Of a DNA stretch of 64,000 bases, positions 38,689 through 46,911 are shown piece by piece. Location of the stretch: NCBI GenBank assembly GCA_012959785.1, contig DUCM01000005.1:338419-402418 (forward strand), in the 5' to 3' direction. This DNA comes from Planctomycetota bacterium (GTDB taxonomy: Bacteria > Planctomycetota > UBA1135 > GCA-002686595). The first letter of the stretch is position 1. The number at the start of each line of letters is the position of its first letter. The position numbers and the translations under genes were made by a program. The notes under the pieces were generated by a model that ran no database searches, had not been told where the DNA came from, and was given only the letters and a program-made list of their open reading frames with translations.

Positions 38689-40764
38689 ATGCACAAATCC
38701 TCCGCGACACAAGAGAACCCGCTCCTCGCCCCCACCGGCCTGCCGGGGTTTGCCAGCTTCGCTCCTCTGCATGTGGTCCCCGGCGTACAGGAGATGCTCG
38801 ACCAGGGGCGACGGGACTTCGAGGCCCTGGAGCAGTCGGCGGAACCCACCTGGGAAGCCGTGGTGCTGCCCCTCGAACGCATCCACGATCGCATCAGCTT
38901 CGTCTGGGGTCAGGTCTCGCACCTCATGGGCGTCAAGAACAGCCCCGAGCTGCGCGAAGCCCACGAGGCCATGCAGCCCAAGCTGGTGGAATTCCACATG
39001 GCCCTGGAGCAGAGCCTGAAAATCCACGCGGCCATTTCGGGCCTCAAGGAAGGTGCGCAGTTTCAGGAGCTCGACGCGGGCCAAAAGCGCACAGTGGAGT
39101 GCATCCTGCGCGACGCACGCCTCAACGGAGTCGCCCTCGAAGGCCAGGACAAGGAACGCTTCAACACCCTCCAAACGCAGCTCGCCGATCTCTCCACGCG
39201 CTTCGAAAACCATGTGCTCGACTCCACCAAGGCCTTCAAACTCGACCTGACCGAAGCGGCCGATGTCGCCGGCCTGCCCACCAGCGCCCGCGCTCTGGCG
39301 GCCAACCAACACCCCGACGAAAAGGCCACGGCCGAAGCCGGCCCCTGGCGCATCACCCTGGCCTTTCCGAGTTTCGGGCCCTTCCTCAAGCACGCAGAGC
39401 GGCGCGACCTGCGCGAGGTGGTCTTCAAGGCCTTCGTCACCCGCGCCAGCGAGGGCGAGTTCGACAACTCCGATGTGATCGTGGAAACCCTGCGCCTGAA
39501 GCGCGAGGTCGCCGCCCTGCTCGGCTTCGACACCTACGCCGATCTCAGCCTGGCGAGCAAGATGGCACCCAACATCCAGGCCGTCGAGACCCTGCTCGAA
39601 GAGTTGCGCGTGGTCTCTTACCCCGCAGCGGAAAAGGACCAGGCCGACTTGGCCGCCTTCGCCGCGGCCCACGGCCAGAGCGAGCCCGTGGAACGCTGGG
39701 ACCTCACCTTTTGGGCCGAGCGCATGCGCGAGGAGCTGTTTGATTTCAGCGAGGAGGATCTGCGCCCCTACTTCCCCCAGCCCAAGGTGCTGACAGGGCT
39801 CTTCGCCCTGGCGCAACGACTGTTTGGGATTCAGATCGAAGAGGCCTCCGGCAAGGCCGAGGCCTGGCACCCCGATGTGCAATATTTCGAGGTCAAGGAC
39901 GAGGGCGGCGAGCCCCTCGCGGCCTTCTTCCTCGACTGCTACGCGCGCAGCGAGGACAAGCGTTCCGGCGCCTGGATGGACACCTGCCTGGGACGCACCA
40001 CGGCCCACGGCGAGTTGCGCCTGCCCGTGGCCTACCTGACCTGCAACTTCACTCCCCCCATCGACGGCAAGCCGGCGCTCCTGGCCTTCGATGAAGTCCT
40101 GACCCTCTTCCACGAGTTCGGCCACGGCTTGCAACACATGCTCACAGGCGTGGACCACGGCATGGTGGCGGGTATCTCGAATGTGGACTGGGACGCCGTG
40201 GAACTGCCCAGCCAGTTCATGGAGAACTGGTGCTACCACAAGCCCAGCCTGGCTGGCTTTTCGGGCCACTTTGAAACCGGCGACCCCCTGCCCGACGAAC
40301 TCTTCGCAAAACTGGACGCCGCGCGCACCTTCCGCGAGGGCAGCGGCATGTTGAGGCAGATCGATTTTTCCCTCACCGACCTCGAACTGCACCATCGCTA
40401 CGATCCCGAAGGCGGCGAGACGCCCACGGATGTGAGCGTGCGCATGCGGGCCAAGACTTCGGTGGGACCCACCTTTGAGGGCGACCGTTTTCTGTGCGCG
40501 TTCGGCCACATCTTCGCCGGCGGCTACTCGGCGGGCTACTACTCGTACAAGTGGGCCGAGGTGCTTTCGGCCGACGCCTTCGCCGCCTTCGAGGAAGCAG
40601 GTCTCGATGACGAGGTGGCCATCGCCAAAACCGGCCGCCGCTTCCGCGAAACGGTCCTGGCCCTCGGCGGCAGCGTGGCACCCATGGATGTCTTCAAGGC
40701 CTTCCGCGGCCGCGAGCCGAGCACCGCTGCCCTTCTGCGTCACAGCGGTCTTGTGAAGTCTTGA
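38689..40764 (+). CDS. prlC: Oligopeptidase A-like M3 metallopeptidase
   Basis: 691 aa, the family length. The thimet-oligopeptidase zinc motif LTLFHEFGHGLQHMLT has His475, Glu476 and His479, with the third ligand Glu505 in WDAVELPSQFMENW, the form seen in OpdA rather than Dcp. The N-terminal helical half begins GLPGFASFAPLHVVPG. Degrades cytoplasmic peptides; in E. coli it also clears signal peptides. No signal sequence. Its stop overlaps the TTG start of the next gene (TTGA), so the two are coupled. Confidence 0.95.
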   Translation: MHKSSATQENPLLAPTGLPGFASFAPLHVVPGVQEMLDQGRRDFEALEQSAEPTWEAVVLPLERIHDRISFVWGQVSHLMGVKNSPELREAHEAMQPKLVEFHMALEQSLKIHAAISGLKEGAQFQELDAGQKRTVECILRDARLNGVALEGQDKERFNTLQTQLADLSTRFENHVLDSTKAFKLDLTEAADVAGLPTSARALAANQHPDEKATAEAGPWRITLAFPSFGPFLKHAERRDLREVVFKAFVTRASEGEFDNSDVIVETLRLKREVAALLGFDTYADLSLASKMAPNIQAVETLLEELRVVSYPAAEKDQADLAAFAAAHGQSEPVERWDLTFWAERMREELFDFSEEDLRPYFPQPKVLTGLFALAQRLFGIQIEEASGKAEAWHPDVQYFEVKDEGGEPLAAFFLDCYARSEDKRSGAWMDTCLGRTTAHGELRLPVAYLTCNFTPPIDGKPALLAFDEVLTLFHEFGHGLQHMLTGVDHGMVAGISNVDWDAVELPSQFMENWCYHKPSLAGFSGHFETGDPLPDELFAKLDAARTFREGSGMLRQIDFSLTDLELHHRYDPEGGETPTDVSVRMRAKTSVGPTFEGDRFLCAFGHIFAGGYSAGYYSYKWAEVLSADAFAAFEEAGLDDEVAIAKTGRRFRETVLALGGSVAPMDVFKAFRGREPSTAALLRHSGLVKS

Positions 40765-41504
40765 TCATCGCTCGCTCGCAGAGCACCGATTGGCTCTCCA
40801 ACAGTTATCTCGTTGGCGATGAATCGGGGGGCAGCGCGGTCTTGGTGGACACAGGTGCCCCCATGCAGCCGATTCTCGATTGCCTGCGGGAGAACCGCCT
40901 GACCCTGACTCACATCCTGTGCACCCACCACCACCACGACCATGTACTGCACAACGCCGACTACCGCGCGCAGTTCGGCTGTCCGGTCTGCGGCCACCGC
41001 GCCGAGGCCGAGTACTTTTCTGACCTCGACTGCGAACTCGAAAGCGATGAGGAAATCACCTCCGGCGGCCTCTCCCTGAGGGCTCTGCACATCCCCGGAC
41101 ACACAGCGGGGCAGCTCGCCTTTCTGGTCAACGAGCGAGTGCTCTTCTCCGGCGACACGCTCTTTTGCGGATCGGTGGGTGGGACCCGTGGCCCGGGGCA
41201 CACGACCTTCGACGAGCTCAAACGATCGGTACTCGAGGTCTTGATGAAGCTGCCGGGAGAAACCGAGGTACTGCCCGGTCACATGCAAGCCACCACCATC
41301 AGCCGCGAGTGGGAAGAGAACCCCTTCATCCGCTGCTGGACAGGCCGCGGCGATCTCGGCGACCAGAGCTGCACGGCTTTCGGGCGGCCCGCGAAGCTGC
41401 TCATCCAGGCCCGCGACTATGACGGCGGGACCAAATGCCAGGTGCGCTTCGAGGACAGCGGCGAAGTCGATCTGGTGCCGGGTTCGCGGGTTAGGCTCCT
41501 TTAG
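40761..41504 (+). CDS. Metallo-beta-lactamase-fold hydrolase (glyoxalase II-like)
   Basis: 247 aa from a TTG that overlaps the prlC stop. MBL metal motif CTHHHHDHVLHN (residues about 54-65), upstream VLVDTGAP, then IPGHTAGQLAFLV, LFSGDTLFCGSVGG and LPGHMQATTISREWEENPFI. This is the hydroxyacylglutathione-hydrolase-like group of thioester or other hydrolases. The C-terminal 45 residues form a short extra beta-rich tail (RPAKLLIQARDYDGGTKC) not part of the core. Substrate unknown. It converges with the spermidine-synthase-like gene with a four-base overlap. Confidence 0.9.
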   Translation: MIIARSQSTDWLSNSYLVGDESGGSAVLVDTGAPMQPILDCLRENRLTLTHILCTHHHHDHVLHNADYRAQFGCPVCGHRAEAEYFSDLDCELESDEEITSGGLSLRALHIPGHTAGQLAFLVNERVLFSGDTLFCGSVGGTRGPGHTTFDELKRSVLEVLMKLPGETEVLPGHMQATTISREWEENPFIRCWTGRGDLGDQSCTAFGRPAKLLIQARDYDGGTKCQVRFEDSGEVDLVPGSRVRLL

Positions 41505-44401
41505 AAGCCGAGCTTTCCGAGCACCTCGTTGACCTTTGCGTCGGTGGGCTTGAGCGCTTGCGCACGCTTGAGGTGCCGCACGGCCGCGTCGCGCCGCTTG
41601 AGCTGACCTTCCAACATGCCTGTCTGGAACTGGGCCTCGAAGTAGCGCGGGTGCAACTCGAGAGCCCGGCGAAAGGCTTCCAGGGCTTTTTCGCGGCGCC
41701 CCATGTCGGCCAACATGGCGCCGGTGAGAAAATGCACCCGCGGCACATGGCCAAAGGCCTCGGCGGCCTGGCCCAGGCAGAAGAGAGCCTCTTCGGCGCG
41801 CCCGACCCCGGCGAGAGCCTGGGCGCGTTGGTAGTGGACCTGGAGCTGGGTGGGAAAGCACTGCAAGGATTCCAGGGTTAGCTCGAGACCGCTCTCCACC
41901 TGGCCCGCGGCAAAGGCTCTCGAACTCCGCGCGTTGATCCCCTGGAGGGCACGCCAATCGAGCTGGGCGTGGCTTTCGCGGCCCGCGGCCAGGCTCTCCA
42001 GGGGAAAGTCGGGCACCCGGGAGAGCAGCACGGCGGGGTCCGAGAAGGACATGGCCAACCCACCTTGCACGGCCACGAGTTCCTGGGGCAAGCTCGCCAA
42101 GGCAGTCGAACCGCCGAAGGGAAAGACCTCCACATCGCCCGTGGGCCAGTAGGCCGAGAGCCGGTTCTGCTGGTCGGTCACAATGGCCCCCGTACCGTAG
42201 GCCGCCAGCAATTGGTTGTGGCTCATGACGAGCCGCGAAGCCAGATCCACCCCCGAACAAACATCCACATCGAGCAGATCGCCGCGCACCCGCGGATCGT
42301 CGTCGTAGCGTTCCACCAGGCTGGCGAAGTCGATCTCGTGCCGCGAGCCGATGAGCAGGAACTCCTTGTTGGTGCCGGTGATCAGAATGCTATGGGGAAA
42401 GGCCTGCACAAAGGTTTGCACGATCAATTCGGCCGCCCGGGGCGGCATCTGGTAGATCGGTAACCACTGCGACATGCAGCCCGCTGGCGTCAAATGCTCC
42501 AAGACCGACTCGTAGTACTCAAAGCTGTAGAGCCGACTGATGCCGTGCATCAAGGGCGGCGGCGGCTCGCTTGTGATCAGGTCGTAGCGCCGGTCAGTCA
42601 AGTTGAGGAAACTGCGGCCATCGTCGTGAATGAGGCGCACTCTTCGGTCGCTGTAGACTTCGTTGTTGTGGAATGCAAAGTGCGGCGCCAGCTCGAAAAT
42701 CGAACGGTTGAGGTCCACGATGTCGATCTCTTCGAGGGACCGGTGGGCTGCGATGGAAGCCGCCGTGTTGCCAACGCCAAAACAGATCAAGAGCGCGCGC
42801 TTGGGATCCTTCAGCGAGAGCAGCGGGAAGTGCGCCATGACTTTCATGTAGCGCTTGACCTCGGTACCGGTGTCGGACATTTTCGCCGTGTCGAGGAAGA
42901 TGGCGTTGCCCAGGGGCTGTTCCGCGATGAACACGGTCCAGCCCGCGCTGCCCTGCATGGCAACGATGCGCTGGCCCTTGACCGGATTGTTGTCAGGCAG
43001 GAAAGAATGATCGAAGTCCGTGGGTGTCAAGATCGCCGCCGCGACAAGAGCTGCCCCGAGCAGGCTGATGTGTAGGCGCTTGAGAGGCCGGGCGGGGTCG
43101 ATGCAGAACAGAAACGCCACCAAGATGCCGAAGACGAACACGATCAGCTTGAAGGCGTAGAACATGTTGACCTGGGGTGCCGTCCACGAGAAGACGAACA
43201 TGCCCGCCAGGAAGGCCACGGTGTTCAAGCCGTAGAGCCGCCCGAGGTGCATGCCCCGCGCCTGGGCCTGGTTGCAGAGCAGGGGCAAGAGCAGCGACAC
43301 GCAGAAGTAGACCGGGAAGACCAAGAGCCCCACCACCACGAAGACGCCCAAGAGGATCGTCCCGGTGCCCTCGGGATCGAGGGCGCTGAATTCGGTGGCA
43401 CCGGCGATGAAATCAGCCAGCCACTGGCGCAAGGGCAGGATCCAAGCTGAAACCGTGGCGACAAAGAGCAAGAGGCCCCCCAGGTAGACCCGTTTGATCT
43501 TCTGAAAGGTTGCCGAACGCCAGGTGCTGATCGTCCAGCTAGCGAGGAAGATGGCCAGGATCGCCCAGAAGGAGACAAATGCCATGGAGGCGCCGTTGAA
43601 TATCTGGATGAAGTGGATGCGCCGGAAAGCGTCGGCTTCGATGCCGCCGGCCAGGAAGCCGCTCACCACGGCGCCCGCCAGGAGCGCACCGCGGGGTAAC
43701 TCCGCGCCTTTGCCGGGCTCGCCCTCGGGCGCGGCGGAACTGGTCTCGAGAGCGTCCATGCCTCCCAACTTGTTCTGCAAGGCCTTGCCGCGCACGACGA
43801 AGTAGATCCCCAGAACGAGGTTTCCCGCCACCAAGGCCAACAAGGTCAAGTCGTGGCCGGCGTAACGCAGGAAGATCCACTCGGAGAGCAGCACCGAGGC
43901 GCAAGCTCCCGCCGTGTTCCAGGCGTAGAGCCGCGAGGGAAAGCGATCCTGGCTGCGGAACACGCTGGTGAGCAAGGGGAAGGTCACGCCCATGAAGAAG
44001 CACGGCAGGAACACCGTTCCGGCGGCCAGCGGCAACTTGATCAGGTGGTGCGCCAGGGTCGGCTCGAAGATGCCATCGCGTTCGCTGTAGGGAAAGTGAC
44101 CGAGCAGGGTCACGGGCACCAGGGCTTCGGTAAAGACCAAGAGGGCCAGCAGCGCCACGAGCACCTCCACCACTCCGTAAAGCGACAGGTCGGCCAGGCC
44201 CCCCAGGCGCCGGCGCAACCAGGCCACCACCCGCCGCGACGCCAGGGCCCCCGCTCCCAGGCCGCCGATGAAGCACGAAATCACGAGCATGAAGGTCAGG
44301 GTGCTCGACCCAAAGCGGTCCACGAAGTGCCGCAACCAGATGACCTGGTAGCCCAGGCTGAAGAGACCCGAGAGGGCGTAGAGGAAGAGCAGGAAGCGCA
44401 T
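41501..44401 (-). CDS. Membrane spermidine synthase-like protein with C-terminal TPRs
   Basis: 966 aa. Residues about 1-480 hold ten or more membrane helices in two halves (begins MRFLLFLYALSGLFSLGYQV; GGLGAGALASRR). Residues about 490-730 form a spermidine-synthase-like Rossmann domain: LLICFGVGNTAASIA, IDIVDLNRSIFELA, HDDGRSFL, YDLITSEPPPPL. The last 150 residues are TPRs (GRAEEALFCLGQAAEAFGHV). Such fused transporter/synthase proteins are common in Planctomycetes and Proteobacteria, but polyamine synthesis is unproven; the Asp of the canonical synthase site is replaced here by SEPPPP. Divergent from the alkyltransferase-like gene. Confidence 0.87.
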   Translation of the reverse strand: MRFLLFLYALSGLFSLGYQVIWLRHFVDRFGSSTLTFMLVISCFIGGLGAGALASRRVVAWLRRRLGGLADLSLYGVVEVLVALLALLVFTEALVPVTLLGHFPYSERDGIFEPTLAHHLIKLPLAAGTVFLPCFFMGVTFPLLTSVFRSQDRFPSRLYAWNTAGACASVLLSEWIFLRYAGHDLTLLALVAGNLVLGIYFVVRGKALQNKLGGMDALETSSAAPEGEPGKGAELPRGALLAGAVVSGFLAGGIEADAFRRIHFIQIFNGASMAFVSFWAILAIFLASWTISTWRSATFQKIKRVYLGGLLLFVATVSAWILPLRQWLADFIAGATEFSALDPEGTGTILLGVFVVVGLLVFPVYFCVSLLLPLLCNQAQARGMHLGRLYGLNTVAFLAGMFVFSWTAPQVNMFYAFKLIVFVFGILVAFLFCIDPARPLKRLHISLLGAALVAAAILTPTDFDHSFLPDNNPVKGQRIVAMQGSAGWTVFIAEQPLGNAIFLDTAKMSDTGTEVKRYMKVMAHFPLLSLKDPKRALLICFGVGNTAASIAAHRSLEEIDIVDLNRSIFELAPHFAFHNNEVYSDRRVRLIHDDGRSFLNLTDRRYDLITSEPPPPLMHGISRLYSFEYYESVLEHLTPAGCMSQWLPIYQMPPRAAELIVQTFVQAFPHSILITGTNKEFLLIGSRHEIDFASLVERYDDDPRVRGDLLDVDVCSGVDLASRLVMSHNQLLAAYGTGAIVTDQQNRLSAYWPTGDVEVFPFGGSTALASLPQELVAVQGGLAMSFSDPAVLLSRVPDFPLESLAAGRESHAQLDWRALQGINARSSRAFAAGQVESGLELTLESLQCFPTQLQVHYQRAQALAGVGRAEEALFCLGQAAEAFGHVPRVHFLTGAMLADMGRREKALEAFRRALELHPRYFEAQFQTGMLEGQLKRRDAAVRHLKRAQALKPTDAKVNEVLGKLGF

Positions 44402-44813
44402 GCAGTGGAGGGCAAAGGGGCGGCTCGCGGCGGCGGTTGCACCGTACTCAAGGAGCCTACCAGAGGGAGGGCCCGCGGCCCTGCATCACTCCCGTGGACC
44501 GCAGCCCCCCGACAGCTGCCCTGAAGAAAGGCGCTCAAAAGAGCGAGGGGAGGCGCCCCCCCCGGGTGCCTCCCCTCAGTTCGAGGGGCCCTTGCCCCTG
44601 TACTCTCCAGCGCGTGAAGCGATCTCAATAGATCTCTTCGAGGGTCCGCCCGCAGCAGAAGGAAGACCCACGCCAGTTAAGGCTTAGGCGCACGGGCCCC
44701 CTGGATTGTTCGCCCCGATTTCGTCAAATTCGTGGCTACCTAATCAGGCTCGACGCAGCCCGGTGCAAGCACCCTGCACAGCGCCCCCGAGCCCGTTTTC
44801 CAGCTTTTCGACC
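44402..44813. other. Divergent intergenic region with hairpin
   Basis: 412 bases between the membrane protein (-) and the alkyltransferase-like gene (+). A perfect 10-base inverted repeat, gaggggaggc (44545-44554) and gcctcccctc (44568-44577), lies in the middle and could be a regulatory hairpin or a remnant terminator. Open frames through here have poor composition. Promoters for both genes are expected but not identified. Confidence 0.45.
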
Positions 44814-45149
44814 ATGCCCCACCATTCCAGGAATCGAGACCAAGCCGACCAGCGCCTGCGCGCCACGGTGGATTCCCTGCCCACAGGCCGCGTGGCGACC
44901 TACGGTCAGATCGCCACCGAGGCGGGCCTGCCGGGCCGCGCCCGCAGGGTGGGCCAGCTTCTCGCAAACCTCGAAACCGATAGCGACCTCTGTTGGCACC
45001 GCGTCTTGGGAGCCGGCGGCCAAATCAGCCTGCCCAGGGAACGCCCCGCCTGGCACGAACAGCGGGCGCGCCTCTTGGCGGAGGGCGTCGAGTGCGACGA
45101 CCGCGGGCGGGTTGACCTCGAACGCTATGGCTGGCGTCCTGACGAGTGA
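44814..45149 (+). CDS. Alkyltransferase-like protein (ATL, MGMT family without catalytic Cys)
   Basis: 111 aa from the ATG at 44814. The DNA-binding domain of O6-alkylguanine-DNA methyltransferases is clear: VDSLPTGRVATYGQIATEAG, GRARRVGQLL and CWHRVLGAGGQIS. In true MGMT the motif is PCHRV; here Trp stands where the acceptor Cys should be, which defines ATL proteins. These bind alkylated guanine and flag it for nucleotide excision repair. The C-terminus includes ARLLAEGVECDDRGRVDLER. It is followed after about 100 bases by the PRMT-like gene on the same strand. Confidence 0.9.
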   Translation: MPHHSRNRDQADQRLRATVDSLPTGRVATYGQIATEAGLPGRARRVGQLLANLETDSDLCWHRVLGAGGQISLPRERPAWHEQRARLLAEGVECDDRGRVDLERYGWRPDE

Positions 45150-45250
45150 AGAAGGCCCGGCCGCCAGGGCCGCGACTCCTGAACGCTCGTGCCCGAGGAA
45201 TTGCTACCCTCTACAGCCTGTTTTTGTCCCCCTACCCCGCCCCTGCCGTA

Positions 45251-46234
45251 ATGTTCTCCGACGATACCGACTACTTCGACAGCTACTCCGGCGCCGAAGT
45301 CCACCGCATGATGCTGGGCGACCGCGTGCGCACAGAGGCTTACCGCGACGCCATCGAAGCTGTGGTCAAGCCTGGCATGGTGGTGCTAGATGTGGGCGCG
45401 GGCACGGGCATCCTGAGCTTCTTCGCCGCGCGCGCCGGGGCCGCAAAGGTCTACGCCGTGGACAACTCCGACATCCTCGACACGACCCGCGAACTCGCCC
45501 AGGCCAACGGCTTCGGCGACATCATCGAGTGCATCGATGGCTGCGCCGAGGACATCCAGCTGCCCCAGAAGGTTGATATCATCGTCTCCGAGTGGATGGG
45601 GCTCTACGCCTTGACCGAGGCCATGTTCGAGAGCGTGGTGGCGGCGACGCACAAACACCTGCGCCTCGACGGCCAGGTCATCCCGGCGGCCCTGAGCTTG
45701 CATCTCGTACCTATTCGGGACGACAAGCTCTACCACGAACACGGTCTCGGTTTTTGGCAAAACGACATGTACGGATTCGACTACTCGGCCATGGTGGGCC
45801 ACGAAATCTGCGACCTCGAGACCAACACCGTGGACGGGAGCCACGCAAAGGCTCTCGGGCGCGGCGCTGTTGTGGCTCTCTTTGACGCCTACACAACGCC
45901 GGCGGAGAGTTACTGGTTCAAGACGGAGTTCACCCTCGAAGTAGATTGCGACGGACCCTGCCACGGTTTTTTGGGACACTTTGACGCGCGCCTCTCGGAA
46001 GAGGTCATGCTTTCCACCTCCCACGAACTGCCCCTGACCCACTGGCGCCAGTCCTGGTTCCCGCTCCAGGAACGCGAATTGAGGTGCGGCGACCGACTCG
46101 AAATCAAGTTCCGCGCCCAGCGCGACCAAGTCGTGGACTCGCGTAAGCCGGTCTACTTCCTCGAGGGCCAGGTGCTGCGCGCTGAAGAAGTCGTCGACGA
46201 GTTCCACTACTGCTACCACAGCTCCTACGCGTAG
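45251..46234 (+). CDS. Protein arginine methyltransferase-like enzyme (PRMT, type I pattern)
   Basis: 327 aa from the ATG at 45251; an ATG at 45146 would add 35 unrelated residues. It carries the full PRMT signature: the YFDSY motif (residues 8-12) followed by MLGDRVRTEAYRDAI, motif I VLDVGAGTGILSFFAA (45-60), VYAVDNSD, the double-E loop SEWMGLYALTE with Glu114 and Glu123 at the nine-residue spacing of PRMT1, and the THW loop LPLTHWRQSWFPLQ (Thr263-His264-Trp265) in a C-terminal beta-barrel. Predicted to transfer methyl from SAM to arginine guanidino nitrogens, of proteins or of free arginine (as SznE does). Such enzymes are rare in bacteria. A possible RG-rich substrate is encoded 2.5 kb downstream. 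Confidence 0.9.
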   Translation: MFSDDTDYFDSYSGAEVHRMMLGDRVRTEAYRDAIEAVVKPGMVVLDVGAGTGILSFFAARAGAAKVYAVDNSDILDTTRELAQANGFGDIIECIDGCAEDIQLPQKVDIIVSEWMGLYALTEAMFESVVAATHKHLRLDGQVIPAALSLHLVPIRDDKLYHEHGLGFWQNDMYGFDYSAMVGHEICDLETNTVDGSHAKALGRGAVVALFDAYTTPAESYWFKTEFTLEVDCDGPCHGFLGHFDARLSEEVMLSTSHELPLTHWRQSWFPLQERELRCGDRLEIKFRAQRDQVVDSRKPVYFLEGQVLRAEEVVDEFHYCYHSSYA

Positions 46235-46274
46235 GGCTATCAGCCCCCCATCTTCCACCAAACAACAGCAATAA

Positions 46275-46886
46275 ATGAAAACCCGTTCAATGCTTTCCGC
46301 ACTGGCCCTGGTCGCAGTTGCCAGCTGTCATGCCCCCCACAACGACACGCCGGTCTGGACGGATTGGGGCGAGAACCCCATGCAGAACCCGGCCTTCACG
46401 GAGGCCTGGATGTCCTCCGCCGCACCCACCGAGGCCCATGCCAAGCTCGCCGAGGATGTGGGCGACTGGGATGTTGACCTCGTGATGTACATGACCCCGG
46501 ATGCCGAGGGCATTCCGGCCAAGGCCACGGCCACCACGCGCATGGCCCTCGGTGGCCGCATCCTGATTCAGGAGTACCACTCCAAATTCGAGGCCATGCC
46601 CATGGAGGGCCTGTTGATCATGGGCTTCGACAACCTCAAGGGAGAGTACTGGAGCATCTGGCTGGACAACTTCAGCACCTGGCCCGCCATCTCCGAAGGT
46701 CCCTTGGATGACGAGGGCGTGGTACACCTCGCCGGTCAGATGCGCGATGTGAGCACCCCCAAAGGTCGCCTCTTCCGCCATGTGTCGTGGCATGAGGGCG
46801 CGAACACCCTGCGCGCGGAAATGTACGACTCCCTGCCCGATGGCTCGGAGTTCCGGGTGATGGAGTTCACCTACCGCCGCAGATAG
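46275..46886 (+). CDS. DUF1579-type lipoprotein
   Basis: 203 aa. Lipoprotein signal KTRSMLSALALVAVASC with the Cys at residue 18. The rest resembles DUF1579: HAKLAEDVGDWDVDLVMYM, then ATATTRMALGGRILIQEYHS, MEGLLIMGFDNLKGEYWSIW and a beta-rich end. This family is probably a lipocalin-like beta-barrel of unknown ligand. It is 40 bases after the PRMT gene on the same strand, so may share a transcript. Converges with the ABC-F gene. Confidence 0.85.
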   Translation: MKTRSMLSALALVAVASCHAPHNDTPVWTDWGENPMQNPAFTEAWMSSAAPTEAHAKLAEDVGDWDVDLVMYMTPDAEGIPAKATATTRMALGGRILIQEYHSKFEAMPMEGLLIMGFDNLKGEYWSIWLDNFSTWPAISEGPLDDEGVVHLAGQMRDVSTPKGRLFRHVSWHEGANTLRAEMYDSLPDGSEFRVMEFTYRRR

Positions 46887-46911
46887 AGGGGCCAGCCGCA
46901 CGGGCGCGAGT

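Noticed and set aside
38671..40743. 690-codon open frame on the minus strand
   Set aside because: Almost exactly antisense to the oligopeptidase A gene, which has full catalytic motifs.
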